From the NCBI RefSeq assembly GCF_004379255.2, contig NC_056049.1:9176001-9240000 (forward strand): a stretch of DNA of 64,000 nt. Direction: 5' to 3'. Both the position numbers and the translations under genes were made by a program. A model generated the notes under the pieces. It was not told where the DNA came from, did not search any database, and saw only the letters and a program-made list of their open reading frames with translations. This DNA comes from Salvia splendens (lineage: Eukaryota > Streptophyta > Magnoliopsida > Lamiales > Lamiaceae). Every line of letters starts with the position of its first letter. Within the stretch, counting starts at the first letter, position 1. Of this stretch, positions 51,562 to 62,521 are shown piece after piece.

Positions 51562-53859
51562 ATGGCAACTTCAAGTTCTACATGGCAATTGTTATATGGA
51601 CTTGAAGATCCGTCAGTTCTATATCTTCAGAAAAAACACATATCAAATAAACTACTGACGGATGACACAACACATATTTTCAAAGTTCGCCGTACTGAAA
51701 GTAAGATATGGGATGTGGATATTCATGCCGATGTGAGACATTGGCTTAACATGTTTGGTTTCCGAGGCGTGATGGAATGTGTGAAGTCGATGAAGGTCGA
51801 CAACGAGCTTATCACAGCTTTGGTTGAGCGTTGGAGGCCGGAGACGCACACTTTCCATCTACCGGTTGGAGAGGCGACAGTCACCTTAGAAGATGTGCAA
51901 GCGCTGTGAGGCTTGAGAGCAGACGGTCGTGTTTTCATAGGCCGTGATCATCATGTCGGATTTACCGATTGGCCCAGCAAGTGCCGAGATTTGTTGGGAT
52001 GGATACCCGATACACAATCAGAGACAAAGCAAGGTGGTATGCTGATGACCGCTCTGATCAATCAAACGAGGATACCTTTGGGTGATGGCCTACCTACTAA
52101 TGTCTACATCCAAAGGGCACGTATCCATGCCCTAATCCTATTAGGAGGACTCATTCTACCTGACACGACGGGGTGTAAGGTTCCTTTTATGTGGCTGAAT
52201 GCATTTGAGGATCCGGACGAGGTGCACGATATTAGTTGGGGAAGTGCGGATTTGTCGTACTCTTATCATTATCTGTACGAGGCTTCCATTGATAAGAGGA
52301 AAGAGTTGGGTGGGCTTGTGATGCTTCTGCAGCTATGGGCGTGGGAAAGAATGCCCACATTGAGGCCGTCGTTTGTAGTAGCGCTCGTGCACGAGCCGTA
52401 TAGCCATGTAGAGCCAGGTGATATATTTAATCATTTATTTGTTTATGTATCTTGGGTTCTTTTTTTCATCAATTTTATTTATAGGTGGAAAGGAACTACA
52501 CAAACAGGAAATGCTCCTAGATTTTCGGTGGAGCATTACCTTGATCAAATATCCTTGATTAGACCTGGCCAGGTGAATTTTATTATGATGTTGACTTAAT
52601 TGATGAATTTATTATGAAGTTAATTTAGCGTTTTCATTGTTGGTTTGTAGTTTTTGTGGATGCCATATGCAGATTGCATACTGCCTAACTACTGCAATGA
52701 TGTGAATGGATGTTCCATGTACGACACTTATTTGGTGCGTTAGGCCTATGTCGAAGCGCAAGAGGCTATACGAGTGCACAGAAAATTTAATCGGTACTAG
52801 GATATTCCTCAATTCGTAGATAGGATGCTAAAAACGCCGATCATTTGGGTAAAAATGATCGGCGCGATAAGAAGGGTAATAATTGGGAAAACACGCATCA
52901 GTTCTACATTGGGGAGTGGGACATGAGGTATGAAAGGTTCCAGGAAACTGTAGACGCCGCAATGATGTCCATGAACATTCCATTGACTCCGGGGTATATG
53001 GCATGGTATAACAGGATTACAGTGACGTACCTGACTCAACCTGGGGTACTGTCAACTGCTGGGATGAACGAGTCGGCTTCTTCGATGAGATTACTTGTAA
53101 GTTTGTTATATTAAACTATATGTTTTCATGTGTTACAGATTGTTTCGTATTGATATTTGTATGATTTTTTTTTATCTAGGTTGAGGGTTTTCAGCAGGTT
53201 TGGCATTTGACTACTGAACAAGAAATGGACCCAAGAATGCGACAGATTCGCGAAATTGCTAGCCATGTCCTTCAGTCTACGAACCACGCCGATGTCATGG
53301 AGTACCCGACTTCCCAACACCAAGATGTGGTCATAACTTATGAACCACAAGTAATTCCACCACGTCGTTGAGTGAGTGGTGTTCGGAATGGTGGACACGG
53401 TTTCACAAAACAGTTTAGGATGTCGCAGCCGCATCCCGATTATGTGGTACCAGAGCCTATGAATCCAGAGCATGACCCACCTTCGTGGTCTTTCTATCCG
53501 ACGCATGTGTCTCAATCACAGTGAGCCTAATTGGCAAGATGAGCTGCGATGGAGTGGAGCCCGAGCATCAGTCGATTCATTCTTCAAAAATTATCAGTTT
53601 GTGGCTCCTGTACGAGTTGAAGAAGAAGATGATGATGAAGGAGAAGAAGAAAATGAAGGAGAAGAAGAAAATGATGAAAGAGAAGTAAAATGAGGCAGAA
53701 GAGGTTGTTCAGAACACCCATGTCCAACCTACACCAGTTGTGGAGGGTTCATCAAGCACCGGGGTTGGGAAGTACATGGACAAAATGATAAAGAGATATT
53801 CAACCAGGAAGAATAAGGGGATTGAACCGTCGAAATACACCCCATCGTCATATAAGTAG
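51562..53859 (+). pseudogene. Plant mobile domain (MAIN-like) protein carried by the MULE
   Basis: ATG 51562: MATSSSTWQLLYGLEDPSVL, then the PMD block (HADVRHWLNMFGF, LVERWRPETHTFHLPVGEAT, TLEDVQAL, LLGWIPD, ARIHALILLGGLILPDTTG, LSYSYHYLYEAS, GLVMLLQLWAWERMP). A TGA at 51907-51909 replaces the Trp expected in VQALWGLR; the frame then continues. Later exons read FSVEHYLDQISLIRPGQ, FLWMPYADCILPNYCN (52650 on), MLKNADHLGKNDRR-like, YIGEWDMRYERFQE (52895 on), VEGFQQVWHLTTEQEMDPR (53181 on) and an acidic tail ending about 53859. The PMD occurs in host MAIN/MAIL proteins, which act in meristem maintenance and silencing, and in transposons. This copy is inactivated. Confidence 0.75.
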
Positions 53860-54639
53860 CTCATTTTGGAAGGATGTAATGTTATCTTTTGTGAACTTGT
53901 TTTTCATTATATATTGATGTTTTGATACTTGATTAACAGGTTTTTGGTGACATATTTTAAGATGAATTCTTGCAAAAGTTTTAAAAATAATCAACTGTTG
54001 TCAGCAAAAAATTTCAAGTTACGTGTAATCATTCTTCCAAAACTTCCATTTCCTAAACATAACTATTTTCTTATTTGTCTAGTTTAACAATGATCACGTG
54101 CATATAAATATACTAGCACACATATAATTAACAACCACAGTAACTAAATAAAAAAAAGTGGTTTAAATACTCAAAATCAAAATCAAATAACAAAGCTAGG
54201 AGAAAAAATATAGTACTACTATTCAAATTATATTGTCAAATATTTAGGCTAAATTTTTTTATAAGAATGTCTTTTTTGGTGCAACCATATGCAAAGATTT
54301 CAACAAAATATGACAAGAATCTACTTCATAAAGATAATAATGAGTCAATTACTATAGTATTGAAGGCTCAAAGCTCAATTACTCAACCAATCCATCCCAA
54401 AATGAGAAAACCATTATATAAAAAAGGTCCAGCAAGATAAAGGCAACAACTTGCTTTTTATCCAACCGCAGTAAAAACACTGTCTTCACCAAAAGTCCTG
54501 TTACAACAGAAAGAGTATGATTTCTCATAACACGATCCAACAAATAAAGGTAAATTAAATTAAGGAAAATCAAAATTGAGAAGAAAAAATACATGCGATG
54601 CAAGAAGTGTGAGGATCCTTCTGCAAATGTCAACAACTC
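53860..54639. other. AT-rich spacer between convergent MULE genes
   Basis: No coding signal. Presumably the 3' ends of both MULE transcripts. Confidence 0.4.
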
Positions 54640-56683
54640 CTACATAACACGACCGACTGAGCAATTTCTTCGGTCATGCCCCTCTACGCCGCAATTCCTG
54701 CAGTTGCGGGGAGCTCTCGGTTCATCTTCCACGCGGACATCTATTTGATTAAGAATCCTCCTTGTTCTGCCTCGTCCGCGCTTTCGAGGAAGCAACTGCT
54801 CATGGGTGATACGCAATTTCCATCCAGGTTTAGCCCAATAATCTTCGTGTCTTGGTGCATGAAATGGGCCACCAGAGTATTGTTCTTCCCATGTAGCTTT
54901 GTGGTTGTGTTTATCAATGAGTTCAAACATAGCGTTACCTCTATCTCTAGCAACGGCGCAAGCATGTGAACAAGGAACTCTCCACATCCGCCACTTCCCA
55001 CAAGTGCACTTTGAATCCCTAAACTCGACCTCTTGTCTGTTGTTGCCTGCCCTTTGCCTATCCATTTTCTATTCGTGGACGACTTAGAATTTGGTAATGA
55101 CCTAGTTCTCGCTCAAGTACTGAACATTAATGTTTTTGCCCCTTCGCATAATTCTCAGCAAGTTTGTCCCTCGCCCACGGGGTTAACCGACCTTCAGTTT
55201 GTTGTATTCTTGTTTTTCTATCTGCCCACCATTGCACTGTTCTCCAAAATGTCATATCAACTAAAGCTCTAATCGGCAACTCTCTTACACCTTTCAACAT
55301 TTTGTTGTAGCTCTCTGACATGTTTGTTGAGGTCACCCCCATCTCAGTTCATCATCGTAACAAAGAGATCAATTTTTTTTTTGGCTTTATTGAGCTCTTG
55401 TATCGCAACAAGACTTTCCTCCCGTAGTGCACGTCGTCTTCGAATGGATTTACGTACTTGAGTTGTGACACCCTATGCTCATACCATGCCTTTCACATTA
55501 ATGCCCTTACATTTCTTCAAGATATCTTTCCTCAAACGGATCAAACAAAATTTGTGGTGACATATTGGCGACTTTATCCATTCATCAGAACGCATAGTCT
55601 TAATGATTCATTTATGCCTATCCGATATGATGCACACCTCTCTTTGGTATTTCACCACATGAATTCTTGCATGATCCAAAAACCACTCCCAATTGTCGCC
55701 AGTTTCTTCATCAACAACAACATATGCAATCGGCAGGCATTTCTTGTTAGCACCAACACCACAAGCAACAAACAACTTACCTTTAAATCATCTTCGAATG
55801 TGAGTCCCGTTTATTGTTAAAACTGGTTGGCACTCTTGGAAAACATGTATAGCATGTCCAAGTGCCCAGAAAACGTAATAGAAGATTTTATTACATCCCT
55901 GGCTCAACAATTCATTGTGCCTCCACTCAACAAATGTGCCTGGATTCATTGACAGCAGTTCAAGCATGTAGCTTGACAACTGTCTAAATGACTCCTCCCA
56001 TCCACCAAATATAATCTCTATAGACATTCTTCGTGCATACCATGCCTTCTTATAACTGATTACCAGATGAAATCTGCCATGAACAAAATTTCTTACGGTT
56101 GCGGCTTTGTACTCGACATTTTTTAGCAATTGATGGCGAATACACAAAGCAATCATTGATGATGAAAAGTTAGCATATCCTCTATCATTACGATGGCCTT
56201 GACAACTATGGCGTCCAACCCACTTCCTAATTTCCCACATATCATCATGGGCCCTTTGTGTAACAGAAACTTCTCACTAACATTCATTCGCTTTTTCAGC
56301 GTCGGTCTTGCTGATAATAGCTACCCCATCTTCTGTCCTCCCTGCTGGATATTTGCATACGGCATGCCACCTTCTTAATTTGCTCTCAACCAACCTAAAT
56401 TGTCAGTGTTGCCTCAGACTCCACATAGTAATAGCAGTATTCACATGCAGCTTGCTATCAAATTTTGTTTCCAAATTAATCCGATACGGGTGTGCTTTAT
56501 CCCAGTACATAGTACTGTGTTCATTACCAACATCAAGTACCCCAGAAGGACCACTCGGTAATCTGCAAAAATATTTCAATTCAATGTGAACGTATTCTGG
56601 AAGTGGTTGCTCACCTTGCACGACGAGTTTACACACTATCTCCTCATCACTAGAAACATCACCTGGAGAATCATCACTTAAAA
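54640..56683 (-). pseudogene. MULE transposase, degenerate and truncated at the N-terminus
   Basis: Minus strand, several frames. N-terminal part: ILSDDSPGDVSSDEEIVCKL through DKAHPYRINLE and MUDR-type FDSKLHVNTAITMWSLRQ (56683-56403). Middle: WEIRKWVGRHSCQGHRNDRG and FQECQPVLTINGTHIR (56240-55791), then KGKLFVACGVGANKKCLPIA and YVVVDEETGDNWEWFLDH (55785-55680) of the catalytic domain. Then GVTSTNMSESYNKMLKGVRE (55340 on). C-terminal: SWIM zinc finger CTCGKWRMWRVPCSHA and zinc knuckle CRNCGVEGHDRRNC (55065-54640). Stops separate these blocks. The N-terminus is lost to the chromovirus insertion. Confidence 0.85.
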
Positions 56684-59600
56684 TGTCACGACCGCAGTTA
56701 GCTAAGGATAGCATAACCCGGGGAACCGTGACTAAGGAGGGATTATAAGAAGCGGGGATAGAATTTAGGGGAAATTAAAGCCAAAGCAGAACGAGACGCA
56801 TATAATAAACTCATATAGGGAAATACTTATAATAAAATACACTCGATCATGCAGAATCGAGTGACCGTTCATACAAGTTCTGATTATCAGAGTCAAAAGT
56901 AAAATAGACACTGCCTCTTTACCGGCACAGCGGAAACAAAAGAACGCGGTCCATGTATGGAGACATGAACCTCCGAGAGTTTTATTCATAGTTAGTTACT
57001 AGATTGCTCTCCACAGCACTTGTCCCTCCCCCTTTTCACGACTCAACCTGCGCATTTAAAAATATATGCAGGGCTGAGTACAAAAGTACTCAGTGAACAC
57101 ATTGCCGAATAATTACATATATACATTTGAAAATATTGTCAAGCCACCATCACAGTAATACTCGGGGTTTTATTGAAAAGACCCAAGCTTACTAAAAATA
57201 TTCACATTGGGCCCTTTTTCCTGTACTTAGCCGTATCTGATCACATTGTGCCGTCGAGATGGTGTTCTCGCACGGTCACCTTCTCTGCCCATTATGTCAG
57301 AGGTATCCTTGTGCCGGGAAGGTGGCCACCTTCCTCGGTCACCTGCTCTGCCCAACATGTCAGAGGTAGCTTGTGTACACTAGTCCGAGCGGGGACACCA
57401 CCCTCACTGGGACCCGAATTCGACTTATATCATCATTCATAACTCCTTTGGCCTTAGCCAAACAGATAGGCATCATACAAAAACATTTATGTCAAGACAA
57501 CATTTTAAAAAAAATTACGAACATGTGTTCGTGTTTTCATAAAATATCACCTCAAAATAATTTGCATTTTTATCCACATTAGTATGTAGGATAGGAAAGT
57601 TCACCTCGTACGCTTCCCAAGATTTTTAGGCGTTAAATCCTTGCTTCTCGGTGTTAAACTCCTTGTGAGTTCTCCCTTTTTTCAAAAAAGAAAATAAATA
57701 TCGGACTGTTTAAATTTTAAAAAGATGTAGTAATTTGAGAATGCACCTAACACCATATATTCCTTCTATTAAATTCCACAAAATATTAATTAGGCACATG
57801 CTAGATTACTAAAATCTAATTCACGTATTTAAGCTAAATTTTCACTAAAAGAAACTATACTTATTTAATTAATATGCATAAAAATTAGTTGCACTCAACA
57901 TAGGCAAAAAAATGATAACATCTCTTTCGTAAAGAGCTAATTTTAAAATAAGCCAAAATTACCTTCTTAAATTGTAGCTTAATTAAATAAGTTTTCGGAA
58001 GAGCATGTGGGATTATTTTACTACAACCCAACTTATTCCCTATTTTATTACTTCATGGCCCAAGATAAATAAAATAAAAGAGACCCACATATACAGACTT
58101 TCCCTTTCCTCCTTCACCACTAAATCCCTAAATCTCTCCACAAAATGGAACGGCCCCCCCTTTTCTCCTCACTTCCGCTTCTGCAACTTCCAGCACCGCT
58201 GTCGCTGCAGCAAGCACGGCGACGCACCGCCACCACCGTGCGCAGCCACTGCCGCCGCCGCCATCTCCAGATCTCCCTCTCATTCAGGTCAGCCGCCGCC
58301 GCGGAGGCCGCTGTCACCTCGCGCAGCCCCAGCCACCGTCGCCTTCCCCTTCGTGCGCGTCGCTGCCGCCGCTGTGCATGCACAAGCGGCGGCTCTGGCA
58401 TCTCCCCTACACCATTACTACACCACCGGCAGCCTCCCCAACACTGCTACTGCTACTGACTCCCCTCTCCGACAACACCACAACCACCATTTACTTTCTC
58501 CCGACAGTAAGAATTTCATCCTATGTTGTCTAGACTTTTACTTTGTTAAATTATACATAGATAAAGTTCTAGGTGTTTGAAACATGTAGATGGGTGAAAG
58601 TTACAATTTTGATGGTTGATTTGGGGGTATGACACTGTTTTCATCGACGACGGAGTGCCGGAAATCCGGCAGATTCAACCTCTAAGATAAGTCTCACTAA
58701 CTGCCCTATGTTAGTTCTCCTATTTCAATAGCTTGGGGAAATATTGGTTTTAGCATGCTACTTGTATGTTTTGGTGAAACTCGAAGCATTTGTTGTGTTA
58801 TTGTGAGTTCTTGATGTAATATGTGATACGGTGGTGCCTAGCATGTGTGTTCCTATATTTCATATCTAGTGTGAATGGATGTATATGCATAAAGAAAATG
58901 AAAGGAGGCTTGGGGTTACCTTTTTATGTGGGGGCGAGGTGGTGTTGGATTCGGGACTTGATTCTACAAGTGTGTGCAAATCTTCCTCCTTAGACTCTGT
59001 CCGATATGGAATTTGAGTGGGCAGAGGAAATAGTATGTGGGGTGTGTGAAGGAATTATGTGGGGTTTGTGAAGGGGTGATTAGGATATATGATGGTGATG
59101 TTTTATGGTGAAGGAAAGTGAGTAAATATACTGATCTATAAAAGATGGCAAACGTAACCTGCAATCATTCTTGGAGAGAATGTTCACCATAGTGTCAGAG
59201 GATGAGGATTTTTTCCATACTTCATAAATGCTGCATTTATTATTTCTACTACTCATCAAGTAGCAATAAATGCATTGTCATGACAAAGTCCTTCTCGGAT
59301 AAGCTAAATATATATATATATATATATATATTAATTAATTATTTTTTTATTGGTATTTGCTTACTTAATCATTTAACTTGGTGCAGGTACAATCAGCTCA
59401 AGTTCGTGGCTGTCCGCGTTGAAGTATCCGATTTTTCGTAGGATGTATAAAATTAAAGTTTGTTGGACTTTTATCGGATGTATCCGATATTATTAAAATT
59501 TGATTTTTGGGATCTTATTTATTTATTAAAATTATTACATTCTTATAGGTGTAATATATTTATATTTTCTATTCACTTGTCTAACATTAAAACAACAACG

Positions 59601-59702
59601 ACAAATTATCGTGGCTCGGATTTAATCGCATAAAAGTTACTTATATAAGTAATCAAGCTAATAATATTGTTTCTAATAATATCGGCTTAGCGGGTCGTTA
59701 CA
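56684..59702 (-). repeat. Chromovirus 3' LTR, 3019 bp
   Basis: In element sense it begins TGTAACGACCCGC (from 59702) and ends GCGGTCGTGACA (56684), the inverted-ended LTR type of Tekay/Del elements. Inside: a direct duplication at 57255-57375 (GTCACCT..TCTGCCCA..ATGTCAGAGGTA, twice), a CG-rich patch at 58140-58460 with long but low-complexity open frames on both strands, and a (TA)n run at 59307-59331. No gene is supported in it. Confidence 0.75.
59307..59331. repeat. (TA)n microsatellite
   Basis: About 12 TA units within the chromovirus LTR. Confidence 0.85.
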
Positions 59703-59720
59703 TACTATCCCTCTTAAAAG
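59703..59720 (-). other. Chromovirus polypurine tract
   Basis: The minus strand reads CTTTTAAGAGGGATAGTA directly before the LTR start, after the typical AAATTTCGGGACGAAAATTC block. Confidence 0.65.
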
Positions 59721-59748
59721 AATTTTCGTCCCGAAATTTAGGATGTGT

Positions 59749-60930
59749 TTAAACAAAAAGCTCGGGATATTTTTCCTTCATTTTCTCTTCTAGCTCCCAT
59801 GTTGCTTCTTCCTGTCCGTGGTTTTTCCACAAAACCTTCACTGTAGTAATCGACTTGTTCCGAAGTTGTTGCACCTTCCGGTCTAGTATTTCTATCGGCT
59901 TTTCTTAGTAGCTCAGGTCAGGTTCTAAAGTGATTTCTTCGTGACGGATCACATGTTTCGGGTCGAACACGTACCTCCGAAGTTGGGAGACGTGGAACAC
60001 GTTGTGCACATTCCAAAAATTGGGTGGTAATGCTAAACGATATGCTACCGGGCCCACTTCTTCCAGAATTTCATAGGGTCCAATAAATCGTGGTTTCAAC
60101 TTTCCTCTGAGTCCAAATCGGGTTATTCCTTTGGAAGGAGATACTTTCAAAAAGACTTTCTCCCCGATGTTAAATTTTAATTCCGTTCGACGCTCATCGG
60201 CGTAGGATTTTTGCTTGTCTTGCGCTTCCTTGATCCGACTCCGGATTTGTCTCACAATTTCAATCATTTCTGCCACGGACTCTGGGCCTAAAACTTTTCT
60301 CTCGCCTACTTCATCCCAATAGAGTGGAGATCGACTTTTTCTCCCATATAGTGCCTCATAAGGCGCCATGTCGATGGTGGCTTGATAACTATTATTATAG
60401 GCAAACTCTATCAGATGCAAGATGGATTCCCAGTTTTCCCCTCTATCGAGTACGACGGCCCTCAACATATCTTCCAGAGTTTGAATTGTCCTCTCGGATT
60501 GTCCGTCGGTCTGGGGGTGGAATGCGGTGCCGAAATTTAATCTCGTACCCATTTCCCTTTGCATGCTTTGCCAGAATCTGGACGTGAACTTCGAGTCCCG
60601 GTCTGACGTGATGGACACAGGCACTCCATGCAGACGCACGATTTCCCGTACATATAACTGTGCTAGCTTCTCGGATCCATACGTGATGGGAATAGGGATG
60701 AAATGAGCACTTTTCGTGAGTCGATCAACGATTACCCAAATGGCAGTATTTCCGCGCTTGGATCTGGGTAGGCCTGTCACGAAATCCATGGTGATGTGTT
60801 CCCATTTCCACTCGGGAATTTTCAAGGGTTGTAATTTCCCGTAAGGTCGTTGGTGCAATGCCTTGACTCGTTGGCAAGTTAAACATCTCTCGACAAACGT
60901 TGCGATGCTTCTTTTCATGCCGTGATAAGT
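59749..60930 (-). pseudogene. Chromovirus integrase with chromodomain, split by a stop
   Basis: Frame 60918-59905 (337 aa): the integrase zinc-finger end (ERCLTCQRVKALHQRPYGKL), core DDE motifs (ITMDFVTGLP, TSDRDSKFTSRFW, HPQTDGQSERTIQ), GPF/Y module (LRGKLKPRFIGPYEILEEVG) and VHNVFHVSQLRRY. A TAA at 59905-59907 then interrupts, and the same frame resumes with EKPIEILDRKVQQLR, VKVLWKNHG, EEATWELEEKM, PELFV to a second TAA at 59749-59751. That tail is the chromodomain that targets integration. The part upstream of the integrase finger is missing. Confidence 0.88.
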
Positions 60931-60960
60931 CGTATTCTAGGCCTAGGTTACGGGTCAGTA

Positions 60961-62412
60961 TGATGTGCATAATTGAATTATATCTGCAAAACTAGTTGCT
61001 TAAGTGTGCAGGGTAAGTGTTCTAGCCAGTAGGCAGAGTTTCAGACACTTCAAGTGAAAAGGGCGTCAGGACGATTACGTACTGAGCAGTATACATGCAA
61101 AAATGGCTCGAGATGGAGAAGGAGGATAGCTGGGACTGCTCAATCACAATTAAGGGCAAAGAAGTCATTTTACCGCAAGGTCTTACCCTAAAAATCAAGG
61201 GTAAGCCTCCCTATAAAAGGAAGCCACTTGGAGAGAAAGGGGATAACATCGTTCATCATCATCACTTTTAGGAGAGTTCTCTCGGAGTTTAGTCTTTCAG
61301 CCCAGTCCAGAATCTCGTTCCTCGCCGCTGCCATGGTCACTTGAAGATCTAGATGTTCCCGGAGTTCCAAATCGTCCGTTCCAGCCAGCAAGACCGTAGC
61401 TTAGAGATTTCATCGCCCGGAGTGGCAAAACACTTTTATTCGCTTTCGTAGTTTAATTTACTTGCTTTCCTTACGTTGGATCTTTGCTTGCTTTTGGATA
61501 TTTTCTGCTTTTGAAGTACTTGTTGAAGATCCGAACGTGTTAATGCTAAGAAGTTGATTTCCGTTCAGTTATGGTGTTGATTTCTTTTTCTTCCTATTCC
61601 ACCTAGTTAACTTAGATCTAAGGTTCCTTGGTGTTTTAAGTGCTGAATGTTTTCTTTCCTTGTTTCCGTCGCAATTTCCTTAGTTAAACGTGGAAATGTT
61701 CGATCGTGAGTGAATCGCTGCATGTGAAGTTTAGTTTGAGTGCGTTTCGTTTCCTGTTGACCAGCACGCGGAGTTACAGTTTCTGTGTTTTGATTTCAGA
61801 TTTGGTGTTCTTATTTGTGGATCTGTGTTCGCGAATTGATAAACTGTGTTTCCGTGTTGAATCTGGAATTATTTTCTGATTTTAGTTTGTGTTGTTGAAG
61901 AAGATGATGTCCAAGTCTAATGTTGGGGACCACTTTGCTTTTTAGATGCTTTTTTGCTTTTTGTCCTTTACTTTTAGTTATAACCTGCAGATCTGTCAGC
62001 CTAGTCACCATGACTACCACTACCCTCTGAATATTCTGTCTAGCCCAAAATAGAATCCCGTACCTTCCAAATATTTTCTGTTACAAAAATGTCTCCCCAT
62101 TTCCACGTACACAGCTGCACCTCTACACTACTTTCCCCATTCTAGTCAGTAGGAAATTACCTTTAAGTTCTTGCCTAGGTAGAGACTCAACCCGAGCGTG
62201 GTAGCTAACCAAACCATCCAGAATATCACCACAATAGTTTTAACGCACCATCTTTGTGGGATTTGACCCTTACCACCACTATACTGATTAGTAGGAGTGG
62301 GTTGAGGAATTTTTGAAACCAGGGCCTAGGTTTAATTAGGATCTCTATCCTGACCAGTAGGATGTATCCTTACTTGAACGACACCTAAGCGCCCTGAGTC
62401 CTAACCGTTTCA
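60961..62412 (+). repeat. 5' LTR of an Athila-type element (about 1452 bp)
   Basis: The right end is set by the PBS at 62415 (LTR ends TTTCA, spacer AA). The left end is placed at TGATGTGCATAATTG, the first TG after recognisable chromovirus sequence; it could lie up to about 30 bp to the left. Contains a strong TATA box. The partner LTR is outside the window. Confidence 0.65.
61212..61218 (+). promoter_or_regulatory. LTR TATA box
   Basis: TATAAAA in the context CCCTATAAAAGGAAGCC, about 250 bp into the LTR, followed by a CT-rich leader. A plausible core promoter for the element. Confidence 0.65.
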
Positions 62413-62414
62413 AA

Positions 62415-62431
62415 TGGCGCCGTTGCCGGGG
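62415..62431 (+). other. Athila-type primer binding site
   Basis: TGGCGCCGTTGCCGGGG lies two bases after the LTR end, the characteristic PBS of the Athila/Tat group. Confidence 0.9.
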
Positions 62432-62521
62432 ATGGATGGCGTTACTAGTTACTTTTGTGTGAGATACTTTGGCGTATATATTGTGCATAATCTTCTTTTT
62501 CTTTTCTTTTCATTTCAGTTT

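Larger units (their letters stand above)
50783..56683. mobile_element. MuDR-like (MULE) element with a plant-mobile-domain gene, right part displaced
   Basis: Left end approximate, at the palindrome cluster. A plant-mobile-domain gene reads rightwards (51562-53859) and a MULE transposase reads leftwards (56683-54640), meeting at a 780-bp AT-rich spacer. This is the convergent two-gene plan of MuDR. The right end is cut at 56683 by a chromovirus, and the missing part is expected beyond the window. Confidence 0.7.
56684..60960 (-). mobile_element. Ty3/gypsy chromovirus (Tekay/Del-like), 3' part only
   Basis: A 3-kb LTR and the 3' end of pol (integrase, chromodomain) on the minus strand. The left edge interrupts the MULE transposase and the right edge is interrupted by an Athila-type LTR at about 60961. 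The 5' half of the element must lie beyond the window. Confidence 0.82.

Noticed and set aside
58005..58580. 191-codon open frame in the chromovirus LTR
   Set aside because: Lies in a CG-rich low-complexity patch with equally long frames on the other strand; no homology recognised.
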